A stretch of DNA of 64,000 bases from Marinihelvus fidelis (GCF_008725655.1 NZ_VYXP01000003.1:1-64000), one strand, 5' to 3'. Shown: positions 19,242 to 31,149, counted from the stretch's first letter. Notes: generated from the letters alone by a model not told the origin. A program made the numbers and translations.

Positions 19242-20903
19242 CTAATCCAGTTTGCCGGCACCGCGTAGCAACGCGTCGAGGCCCTGGCGGTCGAAGACCG
19301 TCAGGCTGTCGCGATCGAACAACCCGGACTGGTTGTTATCCAGTCCACCGGTATCCCAGTAGAACGGCACCAGGCCGTTGGCCAGTGACTGGCGAGTGAC
19401 GTATTCCAGCCAGTCCGCACGCGACTTCAGGTTGCGCTCGCGTTGCTCACCGGCCAGGTTATCGCGCCGCTGGGCGCCATACTCACCGATGATCACCGGT
19501 ATACCCTGTTCGACGAACTGCCGTCCCGCAACGGCCAGCAACTCATCAATGGTGTCTTCCTCGCCCCAGGTCGGGTTGCGGTCCGGCTCCGTGGGGGAAT
19601 GGTTGCCCTGCCCCCAGTAATAGAATTGCTTGCCCCAGTCCTGGTCCTCGGTCATCAGCGTAAAGTTGTACGGCGTGTAGAAATGCAGTTCTGCCATCAG
19701 GCGGTTGGGGACGGTATCCACCGGCATGCGGGTAAACAGCGCATCGGTCAGCTCGATATCCGTCTTCGGCCCCTGGATGACCAGCGTGCGGTAGGCGTTG
19801 CGGCCGCCGGTGCAACGCACGGCATCGACGAAGGCCTGGTGGTAGGCCATCAGCACGGCCATCTGCTCGCCGTTCTCCACGTGCGGCTCATTGGCGCTGG
19901 CAAACAGCACGCGATCATCGAATTCGCGGAGGTGGGTGGCGATCTGCTGCCAGTAGGCACGCTGGCGCGCCTGTACCTCGGCGCGCTTGTCCGGGGTGAC
20001 GTTGTTCTCCAGCCAGCCGCCGTCCCAATGGATGTTGACGACCACGTCCAGGTCGTTGTCGACGCCGTACTGAACCACGGTCCTGACGCGGTCCAGCCAG
20101 TCACGGTCGATACGCGCGGTGTCGGCATCGGCGTACTGGTCCCAGGCCGCGGGAATGCGGATGGCATCGAAGCCACTGGCCTTTACCAGCGCCAGCAACT
20201 CGCTTGTGACCGGCGGGTTGCCCCAGGCCGTCTCGCCGCCGATGGCCTCCATCGTGTTGCCGATGTTCCAGCCCAGTGTCATGTCGGCCGCCGCCTGGCG
20301 GGCGTCCCGTTCCATGCCGCTGACATCCGGCGCCAGCGGCGTGGTGTCGTAGTCGGGAAACGGTGACTGCGGGTCGGCGGCGCAGACCTGGCTGGCCGGT
20401 TGGCCAAACACCCGCGGCGCGGGAATACCGAACACCTTGCTGATTGCCAGGCTCTCGACCGGGCCATGCCCCCAGGCCTGGCGGGTAAAGTCTGATGGCG
20501 TGTAGCTGAATATGCCGGTTTCGTTGTCGCTGAACTCGAACACGCCACGCCCCCCGGGGTCGCGGGCCACGCTGGCCGCGTCAAACTCACCAAACAGCAT
20601 ACCCGTGGGCGACGTGAATTCGATGTCGACGCGGTTGCCCTGCGGCACACCGGTACCGGTGAGGAACAGGGGTTGTCCCTGGTCATCGTAGATGTACCAG
20701 TAGACGACGGCCAGGGGGTCGCCCCCGCCGGTGACCCCGAACTCGATGGAAAAGCCATGCCCGTTCTGTGGCGGGTTGTACCAGGAGCCCGAATGGGCCG
20801 GGCCGATGTCAGCCACGGCAGTCTGTGCCTGGGGCGCGGCGGCCGGCATGGCCAGGGTGAAGATAAGCGTGATCAGGCAGAGCCAGGGCGTGATTGTTTT
20901 CAT
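19242..20903 (-). CDS. Secreted glycoside hydrolase family 5 enzyme with N-terminal GSWYNP domain
   Basis: A 553-aa protein. A signal peptide (ending AAPQAQ) is followed by a beta-rich domain of about 150 residues beginning SGSWYNPPQNGHGFSIEFG, a module seen in many secreted gammaproteobacterial proteins of unknown role. Residues about 205-550 are a GH5 (cellulase-like) domain: LGWNIGNTMEAIGGETAWGN, VVNIHWDGGW, acid/base Glu in FASANEPH and nucleophile Glu in VIIGEYGA. It probably hydrolyses an extracellular beta-1,4-glucan or a related polysaccharide. Substrate cannot be read from sequence. No carbohydrate-utilisation neighbours are present. Confidence 0.88.
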   Translation of the reverse strand: MKTITPWLCLITLIFTLAMPAAAPQAQTAVADIGPAHSGSWYNPPQNGHGFSIEFGVTGGGDPLAVVYWYIYDDQGQPLFLTGTGVPQGNRVDIEFTSPTGMLFGEFDAASVARDPGGRGVFEFSDNETGIFSYTPSDFTRQAWGHGPVESLAISKVFGIPAPRVFGQPASQVCAADPQSPFPDYDTTPLAPDVSGMERDARQAAADMTLGWNIGNTMEAIGGETAWGNPPVTSELLALVKASGFDAIRIPAAWDQYADADTARIDRDWLDRVRTVVQYGVDNDLDVVVNIHWDGGWLENNVTPDKRAEVQARQRAYWQQIATHLREFDDRVLFASANEPHVENGEQMAVLMAYHQAFVDAVRCTGGRNAYRTLVIQGPKTDIELTDALFTRMPVDTVPNRLMAELHFYTPYNFTLMTEDQDWGKQFYYWGQGNHSPTEPDRNPTWGEEDTIDELLAVAGRQFVEQGIPVIIGEYGAQRRDNLAGEQRERNLKSRADWLEYVTRQSLANGLVPFYWDTGGLDNNQSGLFDRDSLTVFDRQGLDALLRGAGKLD

Positions 20904-20928
20904 GCCCTGATGTTAAACGTTTCAGGCG

Positions 20929-21405
20929 TTAACCGGCACCTGTTTTGTACTCACCTTTCATCAGCCGCTCGGCCGCTTCACTGCAGGCGCTGGCCAGGTC
21001 TTCCTGGTCCTGGTCGTCATCGTCGGAATGGCGGCTGTCACTGATCTCGTAGGTAAACGTGTTAGCGGTGAAGACCCGGCGCCCTTCCGGATAGGCCTCG
21101 GAGGGCTCGTAACGAAACTGCTCGGCGGCGCGCCGGGCCGAATGCTCAAATCCACGATTGCCCGCCAGCGCCTTGTGATGGCTGGTGGTGCCGTCGAGCT
21201 CGATGATGTATCCGAGCGTCAGGCAGCCGGTGATGCCCTTCTGCAGAGCCTCGACGGGGTATTTCGGGGCGACCTTGGTCGGGTTGCCCCAGTAGGGATT
21301 GTCCTCACCCGGCATAATGATGACGACATCGGCGAACTCATCCGCCGTCGCCACGGCAGCGCATGCCAGGGTAAGTAACAGCAAAACCGGAAAAACGCGA
21401 CTCAT
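20929..21405 (-). CDS. Periplasmic TonB C-terminal-domain protein
   Basis: A 158-aa exported protein. A signal peptide (MSRVFPVLLLLTLACAAVA) is followed by a TonB C-terminal-like fold: APKYPVEALQKGITGCLTLG and FEHSARRAAEQFRYEP. Unlike true TonB it has no N-terminal membrane anchor or Pro-rich spacer, so it probably does not transduce energy. Such stand-alone domains are common and of unknown function. GGAG lies 6 nt before the ATG at 21405. The longer frame upstream runs into glmM antisense sequence and is not used. Confidence 0.75.
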   Translation of the reverse strand: MSRVFPVLLLLTLACAAVATADEFADVVIIMPGEDNPYWGNPTKVAPKYPVEALQKGITGCLTLGYIIELDGTTSHHKALAGNRGFEHSARRAAEQFRYEPSEAYPEGRRVFTANTFTYEISDSRHSDDDDQDQEDLASACSEAAERLMKGEYKTGAG

Positions 21406-21461
21406 CACCCACTCCTTTGGCTGTCGACCCGGGCCAATATAGCACCCCGCGGCACGCGCGC

Positions 21462-22805
21462 TCAGGCGAGTTCTTCGCGCACTACCGATGCCAGCCGCTC
21501 GGCCAGGCGATTGATCAGGGTTTCGTCGTCGCCTTCCAGCGTGACGCGGATCAGGGGTTCCGTACCCGAAGGCCGCAGGATGACACGGCCGCGACCGTTC
21601 AGCTCCGCCTCCACGCGGCTGACTTCGCCGCGGATGCGCTCGGAGTTGTCCAGTTGCGCGCGCGCCGTGGCCGCGATGGGCACATTGATCATCGTTTGCG
21701 GCATTTTTTCCACGCCAGCGCAGAGGTCGGCCAGTGAACGACCGCTGTCGGCCATGACCTCGAGCACCTGCAGGGCGCTGACGATGCCGTCGCCGGTGCT
21801 GGTCCGGTCCAGGCAAAGAATATGACCGGAGGCCTCCCCACCCAGCTTCCAGCCTTTCTCAACCAGGGCGCGGTGGATAAAGCGGTCACCCACCGGCGTG
21901 CGCATGAACGGTATGCCGCGTTCGGCAAGGGCGAGCTCAAGCCCCAGGTTGGTCATGACCGTTCCCGCGACCCCGCCCACCAGGCGGTCGTCGTCCTGGC
22001 GGGCCGTGGCGAGCACGAACAGGATGTCGTCACCATCGACCAGGGCGCCCTGGCCATCAACCATGACCACGCGGTCGCCATCGCCGTCGAAGGCGATGCC
22101 GGCGTCGGCCCCGTGCTCCAGCACCGCGGCCTGCAGCGCCTGCGGATGGGTCGAGCCGTAGCCATCATTGATGTTCAGGCCGTCCGGCTCGTCGCCGATC
22201 ACGGTGACGCGGGCACCCAGTTCGCGCAATACCGAAGGCCCAACCCGGTAGGTTGCACCATGGGCGCAGTCGACCACCAGGTGCAGGCCGGTCAGTTGGG
22301 TCCCGAACGGCACCGTGCCCTTGCAGAACTCGATGTAGCGCCCGGCCGCGTCGTCAATGCGGCGCGCCTTGCCCATGGCGCTGGAGTCCACGGTACTGAA
22401 CGGGCGGTCGATCTCGGCCTCGATGGCGTGCTCGACCTCGTCCGGGAGTTTCTCGCCATCGGCAGAGAAAAACTTGATGCCGTTATCGTGATACGGGTTA
22501 TGCGAGGCGCTGATGACGATGCCCGCGCAGGCATACAGCGTGCGGGTCAGGTAAGCCACCGCGGGCGTGGGCATCGGGCCTAACAGGGCGATGTTCGCAC
22601 CGGCGGCGGCCAGGCCGGCCTCCAGCGCGGATTCAAACATGTAGCCGGAGATCCGGGTGTCCTTGCCGATCACCACCGCGCGGCGGTCACCTGCCGCCAG
22701 CACGGTCCCGGCGGCGCGCCCGAGCCTGAGCATGAAGTCCGCGGTGATCGGCTGTTCGCCAACGCGTCCACGGATACCGTCGGTACCAAAATATTGTTTA
22801 TTCAT
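21462..22805 (-). CDS. glmM: Phosphoglucosamine mutase
   Basis: A 447-aa enzyme converting glucosamine 6-phosphate to glucosamine 1-phosphate for UDP-GlcNAc, peptidoglycan and LPS. The phosphoserine site is in [17 protein letters not shown], the Mg2+ loop is [11 protein letters not shown], the sugar-specificity loop is GGEASGHI and the phosphate-binding loop is [11 protein letters not shown]. Length matches E. coli GlmM (445). It lies 11 nt after folP at the end of the rlmE-ftsH-folP-glmM operon. Confidence 0.97.
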   Translation of the reverse strand: MNKQYFGTDGIRGRVGEQPITADFMLRLGRAAGTVLAAGDRRAVVIGKDTRISGYMFESALEAGLAAAGANIALLGPMPTPAVAYLTRTLYACAGIVISASHNPYHDNGIKFFSADGEKLPDEVEHAIEAEIDRPFSTVDSSAMGKARRIDDAAGRYIEFCKGTVPFGTQLTGLHLVVDCAHGATYRVGPSVLRELGARVTVIGDEPDGLNINDGYGSTHPQALQAAVLEHGADAGIAFDGDGDRVVMVDGQGALVDGDDILFVLATARQDDDRLVGGVAGTVMTNLGLELALAERGIPFMRTPVGDRFIHRALVEKGWKLGGEASGHILCLDRTSTGDGIVSALQVLEVMADSGRSLADLCAGVEKMPQTMINVPIAATARAQLDNSERIRGEVSRVEAELNGRGRVILRPSGTEPLIRVTLEGDDETLINRLAERLASVVREELA

Positions 22806-22816
22806 GGACGCGGATT

Positions 22817-23636
22817 CTACTCCCTCGGGCTATCCGGCGGCGAGGTCGCCGCCAGCACCCGCAGCACATCGCGGGTCTCGCCGACGTCATGCACGCGTAT
22901 GACGGCTGCGCCGCCCTGCGCTGCCAGCAATGCCAGCGCCAGGGAGCCAGCCAGCCGCTGGTCGACATCCCGGCCCGTGATCGTGCCCAGCATGGATTTC
23001 CGTGACAGCCCGGCGAGCACCGGGTAACCGTGCGCAGCCAGGCGCGGCAGCGCGTTCAGCAGGGCAAGGTTATGCGCCAGTGTCTTGCCGAAACCGAACC
23101 CCGGGTCGAGGAGAATATCCTGGCGGGCAATGCCCGCGCCCTCGGCCACGGCCGCGCGTTCCAGCAGGTAGGCCTCGACTTCGCCGACCACATCGTCGTA
23201 GGCGGGGGCCTGCTGCATGCTGTCCGGCTGGCCCTGCATGTGCATCAGGCAGACCGGCAGGCCCGTCGCCGCGGCAGCCTCGAGCGCGCCGGGCCGTTGC
23301 AGGGCGCGGACATCGTTGATCAGCCCGGCGCCCGCCGCCGCGGCAGCGGTCATGACCTCAGGCGTACTGGTATCCACGGAGAGCGTGACGGACAACTCGG
23401 CCGCGATGGCCTCGACCACCGGGATGACCCGACGGCATTCTTCGGCGACAGACACCGGGGCGGCGCCGGGCCGCGTCGACTCACCGCCGACGTCAATGAT
23501 GTCGGCGCCCTCGGCCACCATGACACGCGCCCGGTCCAGGGCGCTGTCGATACCGGCGTGAAGGCCGCCGTCGGAAAAGGAATCGGGCGTGACATTCAGC
23601 ACGCCCATGATTCTGGGGGTATGCCTCAGGGCAGCG

Positions 23637-23662
<26 letters not shown>
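22817..23662 (-). CDS. folP: Dihydropteroate synthase
   Basis: A 281-aa TIM-barrel enzyme that condenses pABA with dihydropterin pyrophosphate in folate synthesis, and the target of sulfonamides. Motifs are [41 protein letters not shown] and GLSRKSM. The first ATG (23608) would begin inside the conserved first strand. A TTG at 23662, with GGAG 9 nt upstream, gives an 18-residue lead-in like the 17 residues of E. coli FolP and is preferred. This start overlaps the end of ftsH by 26 nt. The start is the only uncertain point. Confidence 0.93.
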
Positions 23663-25601
<1,939 letters not shown>

Positions 25602-25646
25602 CGGTCATCCTGTGTCCATTGCACACTACGCGGCGGGTCGTCCAGT

Positions 25647-26270
25647 TTACTGCACGCGGCGACCCTGTCCCAGCACGTAGACTTCGCGACTGCGCGGCCG
25701 CGACGACTTCGGTTTTCGCACCAGGACCCTGTCAAAAGCCTGGCGACAGTCTGCAAGGAAGGCATCTGAGCCTTCCCCCTGGAACATCTTCACCAGGAAA
25801 TCGCCGCCGGGCTTCAGCCATTCGACGGCAAACTGCAGCGCAAGTTCAGCCAGGTACATGGCGCGCGGCTGGTCCACCGCGGTCATACCACTCATATTGG
25901 GGGCCATGTCAGACAACACAAGATCGATGGGGCGCCCGTCGAGCAGGGCTTCGAGTTGCTGCAGCGGTTCATCTTCGGTGAAATCGCCCTCGATAATATG
26001 CGCGCCTTCCAGGGGCTCCATCGGCAGGATATCCAGCGCGAACAGCTGTCCGCCGGCGCCGATCCGCTTCAGTACCACCTGTGACCAGGCGCCCGGTGCG
26101 GCGCCCAGGTCGGCCACGCGCATGCCCGGTTTCACCAGCCGGTACTTGTCGTCCAGCTCGATCAGCTTGTAGGCCGCGCGGCCCCGCCAGCCTTCCTTCT
26201 GCGCCTGCTGTACGTAGGGGTCGTCGAAGTGTTCATTGAGCCAGCGCCGGCTGCTCTTGCTACGCGCCAT
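25647..26270 (-). CDS. rlmE: 23S rRNA (uridine-2552-2'-O) methyltransferase
   Basis: A 207-aa SAM-dependent methyltransferase (FtsJ/RrmJ) that methylates U2552 in the ribosomal A loop late in 50S assembly. The SAM motif is VADLGAAPGAWSQV. The K-D-K-E catalytic set is visible as YKLIELDDKY, LVLSDMAPNMSG, FLVKMFQGEG and SREVYVLG. E. coli RlmE is 209 aa. It is the first gene of the ftsH operon and diverges from yhbY, as in E. coli. Confidence 0.97.
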   Translation of the reverse strand: MARSKSSRRWLNEHFDDPYVQQAQKEGWRGRAAYKLIELDDKYRLVKPGMRVADLGAAPGAWSQVVLKRIGAGGQLFALDILPMEPLEGAHIIEGDFTEDEPLQQLEALLDGRPIDLVLSDMAPNMSGMTAVDQPRAMYLAELALQFAVEWLKPGGDFLVKMFQGEGSDAFLADCRQAFDRVLVRKPKSSRPRSREVYVLGQGRRVQ

Positions 26271-26326
26271 ATCGATCTTCCATCAGCATGTTAAAATGTA
26301 CCCTTCCTTCCGGACGTTCCGTCACT

Positions 26327-26623
26327 ATGGATCTCAACAACGCACAAAAGCGCTACCTGCGCGGACTCACCCATGATATCAACCCCGTGGTCATGGTGGC
26401 GTCAAATGGCCTGACGGAAAACGTCATGACCGAAATCGAACAGGCGCTGGAACGCCACGAGCTGATCAAGGTGAAGCTTCGCGGAGACCGCGAGCAACGC
26501 ACCGCCTGGGCCGCCGGGATCAGCGAGGCGACCGGCGCGACACCCGTTCACCAGATCGGCCAGGTCGCCAGCTTCTATCGACGCAATCCTAAGAAGCCGG
26601 TCATCGAACTGCCACGCCGCTGA
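26327..26623 (+). CDS. yhbY: Ribosome assembly RNA-binding protein YhbY
   Basis: A 98-aa CRM-domain RNA-binding protein that associates with pre-50S particles. The family line NAQKRYLRGLTHDINPVVMV at the start and KVKLRGDREQRTAW with a C-terminal GQVASFYRRN are clear. The ATG at 26327 gives the family length (E. coli 97 aa); the frame extends upstream but without homology. It diverges from rlmE with a 56-nt gap, which contains TTAAAATG, a possible -10. Confidence 0.94.
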   Translation: MDLNNAQKRYLRGLTHDINPVVMVASNGLTENVMTEIEQALERHELIKVKLRGDREQRTAWAAGISEATGATPVHQIGQVASFYRRNPKKPVIELPRR

Positions 26624-26629
26624 TTACAC

Positions 26630-27013
26630 ATGTCCAGCCTGAGCTTCGACGCACCGGGAGACCACGTCTATGTCCACTCCGCCAGCGCGGATGGCGTTCG
26701 CGTGGGCGAGCGCGTGTTCACGTCCACGGTCGTGCTGGCGCGCCAGGAGATCATCGAGGACTGGGGCCCGCAGCGGCTGGAGGACATCTCCGAGGCCGAC
26801 TTCGAAGCGCTTTTGCAGCGCCGGCCGGAAATGGTCCTGCTGGGTACCGGCACCGAGCAGCAGTTCCTGGAACCGCAGCGCCAGGCACCGTTCTACCGGC
26901 ACCAGGTGGGCGTCGAGGTGATGACCACGCAGGCAGCATGCCGCACGTTCAACGTGCTGGCGCTGGAAAACCGTGATGTGCTGGCGATCCTGCTGCCAAT
27001 GACAGGGGACTGA
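26630..27013 (+). CDS. Mth938/DUF498-domain protein
   Basis: A 127-aa protein of the Mth938-like (DUF498, NDUFAF3-related) fold. Its mitochondrial relatives assist complex I assembly, while the bacterial role is not settled. Signature parts are FTSTVVLARQEIIEDWGP, PEMVLLGTGTEQQFLEP and GVEVMTTQAACRTFNVL. There are no cysteine ligands beyond one and no membrane segment. It lies 6 nt after yhbY in the same direction and is probably cotranscribed. It is convergent with rpoS. Confidence 0.9.
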   Translation: MSSLSFDAPGDHVYVHSASADGVRVGERVFTSTVVLARQEIIEDWGPQRLEDISEADFEALLQRRPEMVLLGTGTEQQFLEPQRQAPFYRHQVGVEVMTTQAACRTFNVLALENRDVLAILLPMTGD

Positions 27014-27022
27014 ATCCGGCAG

Positions 27023-28006
27023 CTATTCCATGAACGGCATTTCTGAAATGCCTTCGCGCCGGGATATCTCGCGCAAACGCACCAGTGCGGCGATCTGAAC
27101 CTGCCGCACCCGCTCCCGGGTCACGCCCAGGAGCTGGCCGACCTCTTCCAGCGTCCGCCGACCCTTGCCGTGCAGGCCGAACCGGTGCTCAACCACGGTG
27201 CGCTGCTGTTTGGGCAACAGGTCCAGCCAATGATCCAGAAGCTGCCCGGCCGCACCATCAGCATAGGTCGATTCCGGGTCATGACCATTTTCGTCGGCGA
27301 TGGAGTCGAGCAGCGACCGGTCAGCACCGTTGGCCACCGGCTCATCCGCCGAGGCGGTCGGTTCATTGAAACGGAACAGGCGGTGCATGTCCTCGGCCGG
27401 GATGCCAATCTCATCGGACACCTCGTCCACCGTGGGCCGCCGGCCCAGGCGCTGCTCCATCTCGCGCGCGACGCGCAGGTAGGTGGTGAGCTCGCGGATC
27501 ACGTGGATTGGCAGCCGAACCGTGCGGCACTGGTTCATGATGGCGCGCTCGACTGACTGGCGGATCCACCACGTTGCGTAGGTCGAAAACCGGCAACCGC
27601 GCTCCGGGTCGAACTTCTCGACCGCACGGATCAGCCCCAGGTTGCCTTCTTCAATCAGGTCCAGCAGCGGCAATCCCCGGTTCATGTAGGCCCGGGCGAC
27701 CTTGACGACCAGGCGCAGGTTGGCCTGGATCATCCGTTGCCGGCTGGCCTCACAACCCTCATGCAGGGCGCGCGACAGCTCGCACTCTTCTTCGGCAGTC
27801 AGCAGCCGCGTGCGGCCAATTTCACTGAGATAGATACGGGTGACATCGCCGTGATGGGCACGACTCGAGGGACGGTGCCCGGTGTGCACCGCTGAAACTT
27901 TCAACCCGGTGCCGGCTGCACCGCGCTTGGCGGCAAACGCCGCCTCGATTACTTCGCCAGTCTTTCGGCCCACAGCTCCCTCCCCTTGGAATTGCCGGGC
28001 ATTCAT
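27023..28006 (-). CDS. rpoS: RNA polymerase sigma factor RpoS
   Basis: A 327-aa stationary-phase/general-stress sigma factor. The order is region 1.2 ([20 protein letters not shown]), region 2 ([20 protein letters not shown], then [20 protein letters not shown]), region 3 ([20 protein letters not shown]) and region 4 ([16 protein letters not shown], then [17 protein letters not shown]). Length and the nlpD neighbour separate it from RpoD and RpoH. The upstream gap (28007-28112) holds its leader. In other species the main rpoS promoter lies inside nlpD. Confidence 0.95.
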   Translation of the reverse strand: MNARQFQGEGAVGRKTGEVIEAAFAAKRGAAGTGLKVSAVHTGHRPSSRAHHGDVTRIYLSEIGRTRLLTAEEECELSRALHEGCEASRQRMIQANLRLVVKVARAYMNRGLPLLDLIEEGNLGLIRAVEKFDPERGCRFSTYATWWIRQSVERAIMNQCRTVRLPIHVIRELTTYLRVAREMEQRLGRRPTVDEVSDEIGIPAEDMHRLFRFNEPTASADEPVANGADRSLLDSIADENGHDPESTYADGAAGQLLDHWLDLLPKQQRTVVEHRFGLHGKGRRTLEEVGQLLGVTRERVRQVQIAALVRLREISRREGISEMPFME

Positions 28007-28112
28007 TACCCCGTATTACGTGCCACAACGAAGGAAGTTGGTGCACCGTGACGGGGCTAACCAAGCTATCACAGATTTACCGGCTAAAGATAGTCTGCCG
28101 GCAGGCGCCCAT

Positions 28113-28982
28113 TCAGCGCGACGGGAGGTATTGCAGGGGGTCAACCGGCTGGCCGGCACGCCTGATTTCGAAATGCAGGACCGTCTTGCCCTGGTCATTG
28201 CTGCCCATTTCGGCCAGCACCTGCCCCTGGCTGACGCGATCGCCTTCCTGGACGATGCGGCGGCGGTTATGCGCGTAGGCGCTGAGCATCATGTCGCTGT
28301 GCTTGACGATCACCAGTTCGCCGTAGCCGATCAGCCCGTTGCCGCTGTAAACCACGTCGCCGGCCGCCGTCGCCCGCACCGGGTCGCCGGACTTGCCAAC
28401 GATATCGATGCCCTTGCGCGTGGGATCCCCGGCCTTGAAGGTGCGGTACAACGGGCCATTCGCGGGCCAGGCCCACTCGGTGGGTGTCTGCCTGGACGAG
28501 GTTGCGGGCGGCGGCTTCGAGGTTGTTGTGCTCGCAGGTGGCGGCGGCTTTGGCGCTGGCTTCGAAGCGGGTTTTGACGGCTGCGGCGCCGTGGCGACCG
28601 CGGGCGCCGGCGACGATGACGCGGGGGGCTCGGCCGACCGTGTCGTGGCCCTGGGTTGGCTGACGGCGCGTGTCTGCACCGTCGTGGATGAGGCCTGCCG
28701 TGCCGGTGGCTCGTTCAGCCGCAGCACCTGGTCTGGAAAGATGGTGTAAGGCGCTGAAATCGCGTTCCAGCGGGCGATCTCGCGCCAGTCCAGGCCGTAC
28801 TTGAAAGCGATACCGTGCAGCGTGTCCCCACGATGAACGCTGTAAAGGCCATCGACCGGCAATTCGGCCCTGGGCTCATAGGAGCGGTCGACCACCGGCG
28901 CCGGCGGGTTGGATCCACAGGCCGTGAGCACCAGCACGGCAACCAGGATGAGGGCAGGCCTGGTCACACCGCGGATGTTCAT
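28113..28982 (-). CDS. nlpD: Murein hydrolase activator NlpD (LysM plus M23 lipoprotein)
   Basis: A 289-aa lipoprotein that activates the AmiC amidase at the division septum. It has lipobox LVLTAC (Cys about 22) and a LysM domain (YSVHRGDTLHGIAFKYGLDW). A long Pro/Ser/Thr/Ala-rich linker of about 75 residues leads to a C-terminal M23 peptidase-like domain (RKGIDIVGKSGDPVRATAAG). The M23 zinc ligands look degenerate (KGIDI where active enzymes have H-G-x-D), as expected for NlpD activators. The ATG at 28982 overlaps the yqaA stop (ATGA). Confidence 0.94.
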   Translation of the reverse strand: MNIRGVTRPALILVAVLVLTACGSNPPAPVVDRSYEPRAELPVDGLYSVHRGDTLHGIAFKYGLDWREIARWNAISAPYTIFPDQVLRLNEPPARQASSTTVQTRAVSQPRATTRSAEPPASSSPAPAVATAPQPSKPASKPAPKPPPPASTTTSKPPPATSSRQTPTEWAWPANGPLYRTFKAGDPTRKGIDIVGKSGDPVRATAAGDVVYSGNGLIGYGELVIVKHSDMMLSAYAHNRRRIVQEGDRVSQGQVLAEMGSNDQGKTVLHFEIRRAGQPVDPLQYLPSR

Positions 28983-29566
28983 GCGCCCTGCCCCGTGAAA
29001 TGCCATGCCAGTGCCCCGATGGCGACCAGCGCCACCGTCGCCCAGCCGATCCAGTCGACCCAGTCGCGCAGCCGCACGGCCAGTTTTTCCCCGCCCAGCC
29101 GGATCAGGCCGGCGACCAGGAAGAAGCGTCCGCCGCGCCCGACAATGGAACCCAGCACAAACGGCAGCACCGGCATCTGCAGCATGCCGGCACTGATGGT
29201 GAAGACCTTGTAGGGGATAGGCGAGAAGCCGGCCAGCAGTACGTACCAGAAGCCCCACGTATCGAAGGCGCTCACCGCGCGCTCGAAAGCCGGCGCCCAG
29301 GACGAGGCCATCAGCCAGCCCTCGATGGCCTCGAAGGCCAGGCGGCCGACCAGGTAGCCGGCGATACCTCCGGCCACGGACGCCAGGGTGCACAGCGTGG
29401 CGTAGTACCAGGCCCGCTGCGGTCGCGCCAGGCACATGGGCCCCAGCATGACATCCGGGGGCACCGGGAAAAACGACGATTCGGCGAAACTGAGCGCACC
29501 CAGGTAAGCCGGCGCGTGACGGTGCGCCGACCATGACAGGACCTTGTCGTACAGGGGCCTGAACAT
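28979..29566 (-). CDS. YqaA/DedA-like inner-membrane protein
   Basis: A 195-aa membrane protein of the VTT/DedA superfamily, YqaA type. It has about four or five hydrophobic segments. The family pattern is LGALSFAESSFFPVPPDVML near the N-terminus and a re-entrant GFSPIPYKVFTISAGML with conserved Gly/Pro/Lys. Larger DedA relatives scramble or transport phospholipid carriers, but the YqaA role is unknown. It sits between pcm (5 nt) and nlpD (ATGA overlap). E. coli has no gene between pcm and nlpD. Confidence 0.85.
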   Translation of the reverse strand: MFRPLYDKVLSWSAHRHAPAYLGALSFAESSFFPVPPDVMLGPMCLARPQRAWYYATLCTLASVAGGIAGYLVGRLAFEAIEGWLMASSWAPAFERAVSAFDTWGFWYVLLAGFSPIPYKVFTISAGMLQMPVLPFVLGSIVGRGGRFFLVAGLIRLGGEKLAVRLRDWVDWIGWATVALVAIGALAWHFTGQGA

Positions 29567-29571
29567 CGTCC

Positions 29572-30249
29572 TCAGGACAGCCCGGCAAGCATGGGCACGA
29601 AAACCACCGCGCCCAGGTCAGCGGTTTCGCAGCCGTCCTCGCCGCGCTGGATCATCAGCAGGCGCTGTTCACCATCACGCTCCAGCGGCATGACCAGCCG
29701 CCCGCCAATCGCCAGCTGGGCGACCAGGTCTTCGGGAATGGTGCGCGCCGCGGCAGTGACGATGATGCCGTCGAACGGCGCCTGGCCCGGCCAGCCCAGA
29801 TGGCCGTCGGCATGGCGCGTGCGCACATTGAAAATCTTCAGCCGGTGAAATAACTGTCGCGAGGAACGCAGCAGTTCCTTGATGCGCTCGACGGTGTACA
29901 CCTCGCTGACCAGCTGGGCCAGCACGGCGGCCTGGTAGCCGGAGCCCGTGCCCACCTCCAGTACCTTGGCCAGTGTTCCGCCGGCCAGCAGCGCCTCGGT
30001 CATGCGGGCGACGATATAGGGCTGCGAGATGGTCTGGCTCTGCCCGATCGGCAGGGCCGTGTCCTCGTAGGCGCGACTGGACAGCGCCTCGTCGACGAAC
30101 TCGTGCCGGGGCACGTTCATGATCGCGGACAGCACGCGCTCGTCGCGAATGCCATGTTCGCGCAGCCGCCCGACCAGGCGGTCACGGGTGCCGCGCGAAG
30201 TCATGCCGATGCCGGACGCGCCGGCGGACAGGCGCTGGCGATGAATCAC
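29572..30249 (-). CDS. pcm: Protein-L-isoaspartate O-methyltransferase
   Basis: A 225-aa SAM-dependent repair enzyme that methylates isoaspartyl residues in aged proteins. The substrate and SAM motifs are [37 protein letters not shown] and [14 protein letters not shown]. The frame opens with GTG at 30249, overlapping the surE stop by GTGA. An internal ATG at 30204 ([14 protein letters not shown]) matches the N-terminus of Pseudomonas and E. coli Pcm and may be the real start. The surE-pcm-nlpD-rpoS survival block is conserved. Confidence 0.95.
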   Translation of the reverse strand: MIHRQRLSAGASGIGMTSRGTRDRLVGRLREHGIRDERVLSAIMNVPRHEFVDEALSSRAYEDTALPIGQSQTISQPYIVARMTEALLAGGTLAKVLEVGTGSGYQAAVLAQLVSEVYTVERIKELLRSSRQLFHRLKIFNVRTRHADGHLGWPGQAPFDGIIVTAAARTIPEDLVAQLAIGGRLVMPLERDGEQRLLMIQRGEDGCETADLGAVVFVPMLAGLS

Positions 30250-31034
30250 GCTGCCCCTCCGTCCCGCTCATCGTCGGCGGCGGTCGAAATGGACGAAATC
30301 CACCCCGCAACCTGCTCCAGCGCCTGGTAGCGCGTCAGGTCCACGTGGATGGGCGTCACCGACACGTAGCCCCTGCGGATGGCATCGAAATCGGTGCCGG
30401 GGCCCGCGTCCTGCTCGCCACCGGCAGGGCCCACCCAGTACATCGGCTGGCCGCGCGGATCGACGGTCTCGATGCAGGGCTCTGCTCGATGCCGGTGACC
30501 CAGGCGCGTGACCTCGAAACCCTGGATTTCGCTCCAGGGCAGATCCGGCACGTTCACGTTCAGGATGGTGTCCGCCGGCAGCGGATCGCGCGCCAGTTGC
30601 CGGACCAGGCGGCTTGTGGCCTCGGCGGCGGTTTCAAAATGCCGCGGCTTGTCTTCGAACACCAGCGATACCGCGATCGCGGGCAGGCCCAGGAAGCGCC
30701 CTTCCATCGCCGCCGCCACGGTGCCGGAGTAGATGACATCGTCACCCAGGTTGGCGCCGTGGTTGATACCGGAAATCACCATGTCCGGGTCTTCGCTGAG
30801 CAGGCCGGTCAGGGCCAGGTGGACACAGTCCGTCGGCGTGCCCGATACCCGGAACACGCCGGGATCGACTTCGCGCAGGCGAATGGGCGACTCCAGGGTC
30901 AGCGAGTTGCTCGCGCCGCTGCAGTTGCGGTCGGGCGCCACCGTAGTGATGCGCCCAAGTTCACTGATTTTCGCCGCCAGGGTCTTGATACCCCGGGCCG
31001 ACAGGCCGTCATCGTTACTGATAAGAAAATGCAT
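30246..31034 (-). CDS. surE: 5'/3'-nucleotidase SurE
   Basis: A 262-aa metal-dependent phosphatase acting on nucleoside monophosphates and short polyphosphates. The active-site motif is the N-terminal [19 protein letters not shown] (metal-binding DD). Others are [35 protein letters not shown] and [11 protein letters not shown]. Length is near E. coli SurE (253). The start at 31034 was chosen because the signature begins there. Upstream, TACAAT (31118-31113, minus) is a possible -10 with a weak -35. The end overlaps pcm. Confidence 0.96.
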   Translation of the reverse strand: MHFLISNDDGLSARGIKTLAAKISELGRITTVAPDRNCSGASNSLTLESPIRLREVDPGVFRVSGTPTDCVHLALTGLLSEDPDMVISGINHGANLGDDVIYSGTVAAAMEGRFLGLPAIAVSLVFEDKPRHFETAAEATSRLVRQLARDPLPADTILNVNVPDLPWSEIQGFEVTRLGHRHRAEPCIETVDPRGQPMYWVGPAGGEQDAGPGTDFDAIRRGYVSVTPIHVDLTRYQALEQVAGWISSISTAADDERDGGAA

Positions 31035-31149
31035 TCCGCTGGACTGGACCCTTGTTCTCTGGAGGTGGACCGGCCGTGTGCCGCCGCGGGCAACGAACCG
31101 TCCCGCGATGCTATTGTAAGGCCTCCACCGGCATTCTGGAACGCGGGAC

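Noticed and set aside
20929-21816. 295-codon version of the TonB-domain gene
   Set aside because: The first 137 codons run antisense through the 3' part of glmM, and a signal peptide with a good ribosome-binding site begins at 21405.
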